Source: Nocardia lijiangensis NBRC 108240 (lineage in GTDB: Bacteria > Actinomycetota > Actinomycetes > Mycobacteriales > Mycobacteriaceae). From it: DNA of 64,000 nucleotides. The position numbers and the translations under genes are program-made. Shown piece after piece: positions 15,737-25,320 of the stretch (the stretch's first letter is position 1; every line of letters starts with the position of its first letter). A model generated the notes under the pieces. That model was given only the letters and a program-made list of their open reading frames with translations, was not told the DNA's origin and searched no databases. The stretch is taken from contig NZ_BDBP01000051.1 of the NCBI RefSeq assembly GCF_001613045.1, forward strand, positions 1 to 64,000, read 5' to 3'.

Positions 15737-15868
15737 GCGTACATTCTGCACCATGGAAATACTATTCCGGGGATTCCATACCGGATAATGAGATCCAGAC
15801 GTCCAGTTTGTTACCGAAAAGCCTTGCGGCTCCGGCACATCGATTGCTGCACAGCCCGCCTGAACACG

Positions 15869-15912
15869 AAAAACGCGGAGAGCGGACCCCTTTCGGGATC
15901 GCTCTCCGCGTT
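15869..15912 (-). terminator. Rho-independent terminator of the purNH operon
   Basis: On the minus strand, a 13-bp stem (AACGCGGAGAGCG and its complement) is followed by five U residues (complement of 15869-15873). It lies 29 nt after the purH stop. Confidence 0.85.
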
Positions 15913-15940
15913 CGTCGGACTCAGTGCGTGAAGTTCGGGC

Positions 15941-17542
15941 TCAGTGCGCGAAGTGGCGAGAACCGGTGAGGTACAACGTCACTCCGGCCGCGCGGGCCAG
16001 GTCGATGGTCTCCTGGTCGCGGACCGAACCACCCGGCTGCACGATGGCGCGGATACCGGCCTGGATCAGCTGCTGCGGGCCATCCGGGAACGGGAAGAAC
16101 GCGTCGGAGGCGGCCACCGAGCCCTTGGCACGGTCCCCCGCCCGCTGCACCGCGAGCTGCACCGCGTCCACCCGGTTGACCTGTCCCATGCCGACGCCCA
16201 CCGACGCGCCGTCGTGCGCGAGCAGGATGGCGTTGGACTTCACCGCGCGGCAAGCGCGCCAAGCGAATTCGAGATCGGCGAGGGTCTGCGCGTCCACGGC
16301 CTCGCCGGTGGCGAGTGTCCAATTGGCCGAGTCGTCACCCGCGGCGTCGAGGATGTCGCGCTGCTGCAACAAGACTCCGCCGCTGATCGGACGCAGCTCG
16401 GCGCCCGCCCGCTGCGGCGCCTCGGCGACGAGGATGCGCACGTTCTTCTTGCGCTGCAACACCTCCACCGCGCCGTCCGCGTAGGACGGGGCCACGATGA
16501 CCTCGGTGAAGATGTCGGCGACCTGCTCGGCCATCTCCACGGTGACCTCGCGGTTGGCCGCGATCACGCCGCCGAACGCGCTCACCGGGTCGCAGGCGTG
16601 CGCCTTGCGGTGCGCCTCGGCGATGTCGGCGCCGATCGCGATGCCACACGGGTTGGCGTGCTTGATGATCGCCACCGCGGGCGCCTCGTGGTCGTAGGCG
16701 GCGCGCCAGGCGGCATCGGCATCGGTGTAGTTGTTGTACGACATCTCCTTGCCGTGCAACTGCTCCGCCTGCGCGAGACCGACCGAACCGTCGTTGTTGG
16801 TGTACAGCGCCGCGGCCTGGTGCGGGTTCTCGCCGTAGCGCAGCACCGCGGCGCGCTCCCAGCTGCCGCCGATCCAGCCGGGGAACGGCGTGCTCGCCTG
16901 CTCCTCGGCCACACCGGGGGCCAGCACACCGGTCATCCAGCTGGCCACCGCGACGTCGTAGCTCGCGGTGTGCTGGAAAGCCTTGGCGGCCAATGCGGTC
17001 CGCTCGGCGAGGGTGAAGCCGCCGGACTTCACCGCGGCGAGCACGTCGTCGTAGTCCCCGCTGTCGACGACCACCGCGACCGACGGGTGGTTCTTCGCCG
17101 CCGCGCGCACCATGGACGGACCGCCGATATCGATCTGCTCGACGCACTCGTCCTGGCTCGCGCCGCTGGCCACGGTCTGGGTGAACGGGTAGAGGTTCAC
17201 CACGACCAGCTGGAACGCCTCGACCCCGAGTTCCACCAGCTGGTCGACGTGCTCCTGCTTGCGCGAGTCGGCGAGGATGCCCGCGTGCACCCGGGGGTGC
17301 AGGGTCTTGACCCGGCCGTCCAGCGTCTCAGGGAACCCGGTCAGGTCCTCGACCTTGGTCACCGGGATGCCCGCGTCGGCGATCTTGCCCGCGGTCGAAC
17401 CGGTGGAGACCAGCTCGATGCCCGCCGCATGCAGACCGGTCGCGAGCTCGATGAGGCCCGTCTTGTCGTAGACGCTCACCAGCGCCCTGCTGATCGCCTT
17501 GCGCTCGGCCGGAACCGCGGTCGTTTCGCTACGCTCACTCAC
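15941..17542 (-). CDS. purH: PurH: AICAR transformylase / IMP cyclohydrolase
   Basis: 533 residues, full length. The N-terminal MGS-like IMP cyclohydrolase domain (ALVSVYDKTGLIELA, STGSTAGKI, TLHPRVHAGIL) is followed by the AICAR transformylase domain (LRYGENPHQAAALY, IKHANPCGIA, SNAILLAHDG). It catalyses the last two steps of IMP synthesis in the cytoplasm. ATG start overlaps the purN stop by 4 nt. Confidence 0.97.
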   Translation of the reverse strand: MSERSETTAVPAERKAISRALVSVYDKTGLIELATGLHAAGIELVSTGSTAGKIADAGIPVTKVEDLTGFPETLDGRVKTLHPRVHAGILADSRKQEHVDQLVELGVEAFQLVVVNLYPFTQTVASGASQDECVEQIDIGGPSMVRAAAKNHPSVAVVVDSGDYDDVLAAVKSGGFTLAERTALAAKAFQHTASYDVAVASWMTGVLAPGVAEEQASTPFPGWIGGSWERAAVLRYGENPHQAAALYTNNDGSVGLAQAEQLHGKEMSYNNYTDADAAWRAAYDHEAPAVAIIKHANPCGIAIGADIAEAHRKAHACDPVSAFGGVIAANREVTVEMAEQVADIFTEVIVAPSYADGAVEVLQRKKNVRILVAEAPQRAGAELRPISGGVLLQQRDILDAAGDDSANWTLATGEAVDAQTLADLEFAWRACRAVKSNAILLAHDGASVGVGMGQVNRVDAVQLAVQRAGDRAKGSVAASDAFFPFPDGPQQLIQAGIRAIVQPGGSVRDQETIDLARAAGVTLYLTGSRHFAH

Positions 17543-18171
17543 TGGCGCACCCGCTCATCTGGAATTACTGCCTTTCGTCCGTCGGTGACAATGCCTCGCG
17601 TCGCGACGGCGGCGACTACCTCCGCCAGCAGCCGTCGCTCGACAACCTTGATCCGTTCGTGCAGGGCGTCCTCGTCGTCGTCGGGCAGCACGGGCACCGG
17701 CTCCTGCGCGAGGATCGGCCCGGTGTCGACGCCCGAGTCGACCAGGTGCACCGTCGAGCCGGTGACCCGCACCCCGTACGCGAGCGCGTCGCGCACGCCG
17801 TGCGCACCGGGGAACGACGGCAGCAGCGCGGGATGGGTGTTGATGATCCGCCCGCCGAAGCGGTTCATGAACGCGGGACCGAGGATCTTCATGAAACCGG
17901 CCGAGACCACCAGATCCGGCTCGTAGGCGGCCACCGCGTCGGTCAGCGCGGTATCCCAGGCCATGCGGTCGGGAAAGTCCTTCAGCGCCACCCGGAAATG
18001 CGGAACGCCCGTGGCGTCGGCGTGTTCGGTGGCAGCGCAGACACGGTCGACACCCACCGCGACGATCTTGGCCGGATAGCCCGCGGCGCTCGCCGCGTCG
18101 AGGAGCGCGCGCAGCAGCGACCCGGTGCCCGAGGCGAGCACGACTACGGTGGCGGGCGCGGCGGCGGGCAC
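17539..18171 (-). CDS. purN: PurN: phosphoribosylglycinamide formyltransferase
   Basis: 210 residues. It shows the GAR transformylase signature: LASGTGSLLRALLDA at the N-terminus, INTHPALLPSFPGAHG with catalytic Asn/His, and STVHLVDSGVDTGPIL with the catalytic Asp. It transfers formyl from 10-formyl-THF to GAR. GTG 18171 is the usable start; no strong ribosome site was seen. The order PerM-like, purN, purH is as in mycobacteria. Confidence 0.95.
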   Translation of the reverse strand: MPAAAPATVVVLASGTGSLLRALLDAASAAGYPAKIVAVGVDRVCAATEHADATGVPHFRVALKDFPDRMAWDTALTDAVAAYEPDLVVSAGFMKILGPAFMNRFGGRIINTHPALLPSFPGAHGVRDALAYGVRVTGSTVHLVDSGVDTGPILAQEPVPVLPDDDEDALHERIKVVERRLLAEVVAAVATRGIVTDGRKAVIPDERVRQ

Positions 18172-18340
18172 CCACTGGGCATGCGGAGACGTCAGCGCTC
18201 TACTCCTGCGTATCGGTCGGACGGCGGCCGAATCGGGGCGCCGCCGGAGTAAAGCCTAGTCGGTGGCCTGTTCGCGGCTTTCCACCGGTAGCGGGCCCGC
18301 CGAGGCCGCCGGGATGCTATGTGTGCCCCCGCGGCGTCGG

Positions 18341-19909
18341 CTAGCGCCTGCCGTCGGCCCGGGAGTCGAGGTCCGGATCGGTCTCGACGACTTCCGCGTC
18401 GACGATGTCGGGGGCCGCCTGCCGCTGGGGTGTGGCGAGGGTGGGCGGTTCGTCGACGAGCTCGGCTTCGAGTGCGTCGTCTCGGTCGTCGTCGTACGGG
18501 TCGTCGTCGTAGTACTGATCGTCGTCGTAGTACTCGTCGTCGTAATAGTCGTCGTCACGGTAGTCGTCGTCCGCGTGACGGTGGTGACCGTCGGATTCGT
18601 AGTCGTCGTCGTAGTAGTCCGCGTCGGCGTCGTAGTAGTCCGCGTCGTCATCGTCGTAGTAGTCCTGGCCGGGAAGCACCGCGCCGACCGGCCCGATGAA
18701 GTACCGGGCGCAGACCAGGCCGACGTAGCCCGCCGCGGCCAGCCACACGAAGCTCACCACGGCGAAGATCGGCAGCTCGAGGCCGACCGGCCCGAAGGTG
18801 CCCAATTCCCCGCCCGCGAGCGCGCCGAGCAGCACGAGCGACAGGGTCGCCGCGCCCGCCGAGGTCAGTGTCGCCCACGGGGCGGTGAGGCGATCGCCGG
18901 AGGTGCGCCCGGCGTCCACACCGCCGAGCACGCCGACCGCGGCCGGAATCACCAGCAGCGCCGACCACCAGGCCGCCGCAGACCCGGTCGGCACCGCCGC
19001 CATCACCGGCACCGCCGGGACCGGCCCACCGACAACGCCGAACAGACCGATCGAGGCCGCGCCGAAATTCGCGCTCGCGCCCATCAGCACGCCCAGCGTG
19101 CCGAGCACGACGTTGGGCAGGTAGGCCAGCGAGAGCAGCGTCAGACCGATGAATCCCCAGGCATTCCCCGCGGTGCGATAGGTGTCGCCGATGTCGCCCC
19201 AGTGGGCGAGAAACGACACCAGTGTGACCGCGGCCGCGCAGCCGAGCAGCCGCAGCACGGTGCGGCCCGCGCCGTAGATTCCGGCGATCACCCATTCCGG
19301 CGCGAGCGCCAGATCGAACATCCGGCGGCGCATCCGCAGCGCGATGCCCGCGCCCGCCGCGCCGAGATGCAGGAAGGCGACCCAGCCGAAGGCCGCGAGG
19401 GTGTCCGGCGGTTGCAGCGCGACCACGGCCGAGGCATCCTCGGCCACCGCCAGGCAGACGGCGGTGAACAGTAGCGGTCCGCCCAGCGCCGCCCCGACGA
19501 CCCAGCCGAGTTCGGTGCGCGAACTGTTCGGCGTCACTGCCCGATAGCACTCCCGGCCCGCCGCGCCGAGCAACAGCGCGGTCGGCAGCAGCGGAAGCAA
19601 GCCGAGCGTGGTCTTTCCGATCACCAGCGGAACCTGGTGCACCGCAAGCCAGCTCGCCGCGATCGCACCCGCGGCCCCCGCCAGCCCGCTGCCCGCGGCG
19701 AGCAAGGTGACCAGCACGAGCACCGCAATCGCACTGAGTGCGAAGGCGGCTGGGCGAGCCGCGACCAGCAGCAGGATCCTGGCGCGTTCCGGAGTCAGAG
19801 ACAGGAACCCGGCGTCGTCGGCTTCGGGCGGATGACCGCTACGCATCGGAGATTCCGAGGCGTCGGAGTCCCCACCGGTCCAGCGGACGAGAGAGTTCCT
19901 GGGACTCAT
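18341..19909 (-). CDS. PerM-like multipass membrane protein (DUF6350) with Asp/Tyr-rich tail
   Basis: 522 residues. A polar start is followed by about ten hydrophobic segments (from LLLVAARPAAFAL to AVVSFVWLAAAGYVGLV), as in Rv0955/PerM, which in M. tuberculosis stabilises the divisome protein FtsB and precedes purN. The C-terminal ~95 residues are unusual: a run of Asp and Tyr encoded by a repetitive GTCGTCGTAG stretch (18480-18665, plus strand). ATG 19909 is chosen because upstream codons look non-coding. Function in division is inferred from synteny. Confidence 0.8.
   Translation of the reverse strand: MSPRNSLVRWTGGDSDASESPMRSGHPPEADDAGFLSLTPERARILLLVAARPAAFALSAIAVLVLVTLLAAGSGLAGAAGAIAASWLAVHQVPLVIGKTTLGLLPLLPTALLLGAAGRECYRAVTPNSSRTELGWVVGAALGGPLLFTAVCLAVAEDASAVVALQPPDTLAAFGWVAFLHLGAAGAGIALRMRRRMFDLALAPEWVIAGIYGAGRTVLRLLGCAAAVTLVSFLAHWGDIGDTYRTAGNAWGFIGLTLLSLAYLPNVVLGTLGVLMGASANFGAASIGLFGVVGGPVPAVPVMAAVPTGSAAAWWSALLVIPAAVGVLGGVDAGRTSGDRLTAPWATLTSAGAATLSLVLLGALAGGELGTFGPVGLELPIFAVVSFVWLAAAGYVGLVCARYFIGPVGAVLPGQDYYDDDDADYYDADADYYDDDYESDGHHRHADDDYRDDDYYDDEYYDDDQYYDDDPYDDDRDDALEAELVDEPPTLATPQRQAAPDIVDAEVVETDPDLDSRADGRR
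18480..18665 (-). repeat. Low-complexity Asp/Tyr-coding repeat inside the PerM-like gene
   Basis: Imperfect tandem GTCGTCGTAGTA-type units encode repeating YYDDD-like motifs. The region is likely length-variable between strains. Confidence 0.75.
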
Positions 19910-20032
19910 GCACTGTCCTCGCTGACGCTCGGCTCCGGCATGTACTCGGCGCGCTGGCACATGATTCGCTCACTGCGTTCCCTCATGGCACTTCAGCGTC
20001 ACACCTTTCCCGAGGTGAGCGGGTCAGGCGCG

Positions 20033-20068
20033 CCGCGAGCACCCACCCGGAGGGGTAGGTGCTCGCGG
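20033..20068 (-). terminator. Terminator after the Rv0954-like gene
   Basis: 11-bp stem (CCGCGAGCACC with GGTGCTCGCGG) and 14-nt loop, 13 nt beyond the stop on the minus strand; no U-tract. Confidence 0.6.
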
Positions 20069-20081
20069 AAACCTGCTTCTA

Positions 20082-21149
20082 TTACTTGTTGTTGTCGTCC
20101 GACGGACGGAAAGCCTGGGTGGCGTCGCTGGCCGGGTCGGACGGCTTCTCGCCACCGAACGGCTGACCCTGCTGCGGGCTCTGGCCGTAGCCGGGCGCAC
20201 CGTACTGCTGCTGGCCGGGCTGAGCGCCGCCGAAGTGCTGCGTGGCGCCCTCGTCCGGACGCGGCTGCGGCGGCTGCTGCTGCGCGGGTGCGGCGCCGTA
20301 CGGCGAACCCTGCTGCGGCGCACCGTAACCGGGCTGCTGGCCGTAGGGCTGCTGACCGTAGGACTGCCCCGGCTGCTGACCGTAGGTCGGCTGGCTCGGC
20401 TGGCTCTGGCCGTACGGCTGCTGCTGCTGCGGCTGCGACTGGTACTGCGGGCCGGTGCCGTAGCCGGCCTGGCCGTAGGACTGGGCGGGCTGCTGACCGT
20501 AGGCCGGCTGGCTCGGCTGGCTCTGGCCGTACTGACCGGCCTGGCCGAACTGCTGCTGACCGTAGCCGCCCTGAGCCTGGCCGAAACCAGCCTGCGCGCC
20601 CTGCGCGGTCGCGGGCTTCGGGGCAGGCGCCTTGATGATGCCCGCCTCGAACAGCACCGCGGCGATCGCGACGCCGGTCTGCACCAGCGCGAGGAAGATC
20701 AGCACCCACGCGCCGAACTCCGGGGTCAGCGGATCCGGCAGCGAGATGGTCTGGAACAGCAGGGCGAGGAAGCCCGCGGCCGATGCGGCAGCGGCGGCGC
20801 CCTTCCAATTCTGCTTGGGTAGCACCGAAACTCCCGCGAGCAGACCGCCGAGCAGCAGCAGTCCGAGCGCGCCGGTCGCGCCGAACGGCGTGAAGCCGTT
20901 GTAGCTGTCGCCGGTGATGGTGGCGCCGGAGCGCTCGACCTCTTCCACCGAGAACGGCAGGAATCCGAGCAAGAAGTTGATCACGCCGAGCGCAGCGACA
21001 CCGACCACCAGGAAGAACGGCAGGCCCTTGGCATCGGAACCGGAAGCGCTCGCACCTGTACTGGCACCACTGCTCGTCTGGCCGAGGCTGGGTGGTGCGG
21101 AGGGCGTCGCGGGTGTGTTGTACCCGGAGCCCCCGGTCGGGTATGACAT
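20082..21149 (-). CDS. DUF5336 (Rv0954-like) membrane protein with Gln/Gly/Tyr/Pro tail
   Basis: 355 residues. A Ser/Thr/Pro-rich start is followed by four membrane segments (residues ~43-62, 88-108, 118-138, 145-165) and a ~180-residue tail of repeating PYGQ/QPSQP units. Rv0954 of M. tuberculosis has the same layout and the same place between sucD and Rv0955, and is linked to the cell-division/growth machinery. The tail is low-complexity and likely disordered, cytoplasmic. ATG start; own terminator downstream. Confidence 0.82.
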   Translation of the reverse strand: MSYPTGGSGYNTPATPSAPPSLGQTSSGASTGASASGSDAKGLPFFLVVGVAALGVINFLLGFLPFSVEEVERSGATITGDSYNGFTPFGATGALGLLLLGGLLAGVSVLPKQNWKGAAAAASAAGFLALLFQTISLPDPLTPEFGAWVLIFLALVQTGVAIAAVLFEAGIIKAPAPKPATAQGAQAGFGQAQGGYGQQQFGQAGQYGQSQPSQPAYGQQPAQSYGQAGYGTGPQYQSQPQQQQPYGQSQPSQPTYGQQPGQSYGQQPYGQQPGYGAPQQGSPYGAAPAQQQPPQPRPDEGATQHFGGAQPGQQQYGAPGYGQSPQQGQPFGGEKPSDPASDATQAFRPSDDNNK

Positions 21150-21260
21150 GTCGTCGTCTCCTACGTCGAGTCGTTGTTCGGCTGGATCACTTTGACGCTA
21201 CTGCACTCGCCCGTTCGGGTCACCCTTAAGCAACTGGCAGGAAGCCCTGATAGGCGACGA

Positions 21261-21295
21261 CGAGGGCCGCCTTCCCTGCAGAAAGGCGGCCCTCG
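21261..21295 (-). terminator. Terminator of the sucCD operon
   Basis: A 13-bp perfect stem (CGAGGGCCGCCTT and its complement) with a 9-nt loop, 17 nt after the sucD stop. Confidence 0.75.
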
Positions 21296-21312
21296 TAACG
21301 ATTTCGGAAGGA

Positions 21313-22227
21313 TCAGGCGCTGATGCTGGCCTTCTCCAGGATCTCGCGAGCCAACGCGGCGGTCTCGGACGGCGTCTTGCCGACCTTCACGCCCGCGGCC
21401 TCCAGCGCGTCCTTCTTCGCCTGGGCGGTGCCCGCCGAACCGGAGACGATCGCGCCCGCGTGGCCCATGGTCTTGCCTTCGGGGGCAGTGAAGCCCGCGA
21501 CGTAGCCGACCACCGGCTTGGTGACGTTGGCCTTGATGTAGGCCGCGGCCCGCTCCTCGGCGTCGCCGCCGATCTCGCCGATCATGACGATGAGCTTGGT
21601 CTCCGGGTCCTTCTCGAACGCCTCGATGGCGTCGATGTGGGTGGTGCCGATGACCGGGTCGCCGCCGATGCCGATGGCGGTCGAGAAGCCGAAATCGCGC
21701 AGCTCGTACATCATCTGGTAGGTCAGCGTGCCGGACTTCGAGACCAGGCCGACCGGACCCTTGCCGGTGATGTTGGCCGGGGTGATGCCGACCAGCGACT
21801 CGCCGGGGGTGATGATGCCGGGGCAGTTCGGGCCGATGATCCGGGTCTTGTTGCCCTTCTCCACGTTGTAGGCCCACGCGTAAGCGGTGTCCTGCACCGG
21901 GATGCCCTCGGTGATGACCACGAGCAGCGGGATCTCCGCGTCGATGGCCTCGATGATGGCGTCCTTGGAGAACTTCGGCGGGACGAACGCGATGGAGACG
22001 TCCGCGCCGGTCGCCTTCATGGCCTCTTCGACGGTGCCGAAGACCGGCAGCTCGATCGCGTTGCCGTCCTTGTCGGTGTGCGCGACGGTGGTGCCCGCCT
22101 TGCGCGCGTTGACACCGCCGACGACCTGGGTGCCCGCCTTCAGCATCAGTGCGGTGTGCTTGGTGCCCTCGCCACCGGTGATGCCCTGGACGATGACCTT
22201 CGAGTCCTTGTTCAGGAAGATAGACAT
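21313..22227 (-). CDS. sucD: Succinyl-CoA synthetase alpha subunit
   Basis: 304 residues, full length. CoA-binding Rossmann domain (VIVQGITGGEGTKHT), IIGPNCPGIITP, and the phospho-histidine site GHAGAIVSG with H256. It joins SucB-type beta subunit SucC in the TCA cycle step succinyl-CoA to succinate with ATP/GTP formation. It is 11 nt downstream of sucC. Confidence 0.97.
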   Translation of the reverse strand: MSIFLNKDSKVIVQGITGGEGTKHTALMLKAGTQVVGGVNARKAGTTVAHTDKDGNAIELPVFGTVEEAMKATGADVSIAFVPPKFSKDAIIEAIDAEIPLLVVITEGIPVQDTAYAWAYNVEKGNKTRIIGPNCPGIITPGESLVGITPANITGKGPVGLVSKSGTLTYQMMYELRDFGFSTAIGIGGDPVIGTTHIDAIEAFEKDPETKLIVMIGEIGGDAEERAAAYIKANVTKPVVGYVAGFTAPEGKTMGHAGAIVSGSAGTAQAKKDALEAAGVKVGKTPSETAALAREILEKASISA

Positions 22228-22238
22228 TTCCGGATTCC

Positions 22239-23405
<1,167 letters not shown>

Positions 23406-23424
23406 GTACTCACCGTCTCGTCTG

Positions 23425-23440
23425 CGTTGTGATGACAACG
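23425..23440 (-). promoter_or_regulatory. Palindrome in the sucC 5' leader
   Basis: CGTTGT-GATG-ACAACG, a perfect 6-bp inverted repeat 20 nt before the start. It may be an operator or an RNA hairpin. Confidence 0.35.
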
Positions 23441-23480
23441 TCTTTGTTGGCGGCCCGACGTCGGAAGCGGGTCGGGTCGG

Positions 23481-23486
23481 ACTCTA
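23481..23486 (-). promoter_or_regulatory. Putative -10 box of sucCD
   Basis: Minus-strand TAGAGT, about 75 nt before the sucC ATG. The -35 element is unclear. Confidence 0.35.
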
Positions 23487-23489
23487 ACC

Positions 23490-23853
23490 AGTCACATGGA
23501 GGGCCAATCGGCCACGTTCATCCTAAGTGGCGCAGGTCACGGGCGGCGTCATCGGTACAGAAAAACCGCTGGCCAAGGCTACTGGCGAGTAGTTTGTTGC
23601 CGGTTTGCCAGGTAGAGCCACCGAAGCCAGGATCGTATGCCGATCTACTACGAACCGTCGTCAGCCAACCTCACTCGCGTGCCCCGAAAACAGTGAGTTA
23701 TTCCGTGGTGTTACGGTGATCAATCTCACATGCTTGGACAGATTGGCCGTAGCGCTTGCGGACCCCGCAATCGTTTCGTTACCGTAATTGAGGTCGATGT
23801 CACAACTAGGTCACGACTCCGTTGTTCCAAGGGATTTAGGAGGACGGCAAGCC
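23490..23853. other. Divergent intergenic region between sucC and the M23 peptidase
   Basis: No gene recognised. It carries the sucC promoter on one side. Opposite it lies the leader of the peptidase gene, rich in short inverted repeats but without a recognised riboswitch. Confidence 0.4.
23838..23844 (+). promoter_or_regulatory. Strong Shine-Dalgarno of the leader ORF
   Basis: AGGAGGA, 9 nt before TTG 23854 and 12 nt before ATG 23857. It is in the right place for the small ORF and not for the peptidase ATG. Confidence 0.6.
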
Positions 23854-23856
23854 TTG

Positions 23857-23976
23857 ATGCAGCACAGCGCTCCGCAGACGGTGAGCCGATCCTTGCACGA
23901 GCCTCCGACATCGACCTTCTGCCGATCTCTCGGCACCGTGACCATCTCCCGCTCCATGATGTGGCACCGCCGATGA
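23857..23976 (+). CDS. Small leader ORF, translationally coupled to the M23 peptidase gene
   Basis: 39 codons starting MQHSAPQTVSRSLHEPPTST, basic at the end (MMWHRR). No homologue known to me. The support is positional: it owns the AGGAGGA site, and its TGA overlaps the peptidase ATG (ATGA), while that ATG lacks any ribosome site of its own. It may be a leader that sets peptidase translation, or part of an alternative 5' end of the protein. Confidence 0.45.
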   Translation: MQHSAPQTVSRSLHEPPTSTFCRSLGTVTISRSMMWHRR

Positions 23977-25256
23977 ATCATCGCTCCACCCTCTTTCCCG
24001 ACAATCACACTCGCTCGGGACATCGCTATCGCGACGACGACGACGAACCCTTCGCCCCTGGCGATCACGGCAGACGCACCTTCCCGTCGTCCAACCACCC
24101 CTACGCCGGCGCCGCGGGCACTGCCGCGACCGGATACGCCGCGAGCGGCGCGCACGGGGACGAGAACGCGTCCGCTTGGTCCTCGAATGCCGAGTGGAAC
24201 GAACAGGATTCGTGGTCCGACGGCGGCGCGTGGGCCGCGAGCGACTCCTGGTCGCCCGACGCGGACGAGGCGTGGACGCCTGCCGCCGACAACGCGTGGA
24301 CCCCGCAGCCCGGCGCGGAGTGGGCGCAGGAGACGGACAACTCCTGGGGGCAGGACGCACACAACGGCTGGTTCGCCGAGGGCGACGGCGCGTGGACCGA
24401 ACCCGCCGAGGACGACTGGTCCTCCGAGAACTCCTGGTCCGGCGAGGACTCCTGGTCCGAGGCAGAAGCCGCCGAAGGCACGGCCACGCCGACCGTCATC
24501 CCCGCGAGAGACCCGAACAGACGCGGTGGCGCGCACCGGATGCCCGCGCCGCCCGCCGCGCTCAAGGGGCGTGCCGCGGTCGTCGCCGTCGCCGCGGGCG
24601 CGGTCGTCGCCGCGGGACAGGCCGCGATGGCCTCGCCCGAGCAGCCGTCACAGACCATCGACTACGAGGCCGCGGGACAGATCCACGAGATCGCCGCCCA
24701 GTCGGTCAGCCTGGCCGACCCGAACTCCTCGCCCGACTCGCCGCAGGTGCTCAACGTCTCCACCCCGGCGAATCTCGGCCAGTTCAACGACATCCTGGAG
24801 AAGGGCCGCAAGTACGCGGAGGATCTCGCCGCCGCGGAGGCCGCGAAGCTGCGCCCGCTGTTCGCACGCTTCGCCGCGGGCAACTTCACCTCCGGTTTCG
24901 GCGCCCGCTGGGGCGTCCAGCACCTGGGCATCGACGTCGCGGGCCCGATCGGCACCCCCATCTACGCGGTCGCCGACGGCACCGTCATAGAGGCCGGTCC
25001 GGCCGCCGGATTCGGCATGTGGGTGCGCCTGATGCACGACGACGGCACCGTCACGATCTACGGCCACATCGATACCGCCACGGTCTCGCAGGGCGAGCGG
25101 GTGACGGCGGGCGACCAGATCGCCACCATGGGCAACCGTGGTTTCTCCACCGGCCCGCACGTGCACTTCGAAGTCTGGCTCAACGGCGTCGACAAGGTCG
25201 ACCCGCTGCCCTGGCTCGCCACCCGCGGCATCGGCCTCGGCCCCCGGCGCGACTGA
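23973..25256 (+). CDS. M23/LytM-family peptidase with Trp-rich acidic N-terminal repeats (Rv0950c-like)
   Basis: 427 residues. The first ~190 are acidic and carry repeated W-containing units (SWSPDADEAW, AWTPQPGAEW and similar). A hydrophobic segment at ~200-222 likely anchors or exports the protein, followed by a linker helix. The LytM domain has zinc ligands H317 and D321 (HLGID) and the HVHFE motif with H396 and H398, so it appears active against peptidoglycan cross-bridges. M. tuberculosis Rv0950c holds the same place next to sucCD. ATG 23973 is chosen at the overlap with the leader ORF. Confidence 0.85.
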   Translation: MNHRSTLFPDNHTRSGHRYRDDDDEPFAPGDHGRRTFPSSNHPYAGAAGTAATGYAASGAHGDENASAWSSNAEWNEQDSWSDGGAWAASDSWSPDADEAWTPAADNAWTPQPGAEWAQETDNSWGQDAHNGWFAEGDGAWTEPAEDDWSSENSWSGEDSWSEAEAAEGTATPTVIPARDPNRRGGAHRMPAPPAALKGRAAVVAVAAGAVVAAGQAAMASPEQPSQTIDYEAAGQIHEIAAQSVSLADPNSSPDSPQVLNVSTPANLGQFNDILEKGRKYAEDLAAAEAAKLRPLFARFAAGNFTSGFGARWGVQHLGIDVAGPIGTPIYAVADGTVIEAGPAAGFGMWVRLMHDDGTVTIYGHIDTATVSQGERVTAGDQIATMGNRGFSTGPHVHFEVWLNGVDKVDPLPWLATRGIGLGPRRD

Positions 25257-25308
25257 CGACGCGGCGCGGGTGAGCAAGGGCACGCTTCCCGTGCCGTCGT
25301 CCGCGTTC

Positions 25309-25314
25309 TAGCGT
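25309..25314 (+). promoter_or_regulatory. -10 box for a leaderless transcript
   Basis: TAGCGT ends 6 nt before ATG 25321. Confidence 0.5.
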
Positions 25315-25320
25315 CGGGGT

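Noticed and set aside
23500..23830. Possible c-di-AMP (ydaO) riboswitch upstream of the M23 peptidase
   Set aside because: Such riboswitches precede some actinobacterial wall hydrolases, but I do not see the conserved ydaO core in this leader.
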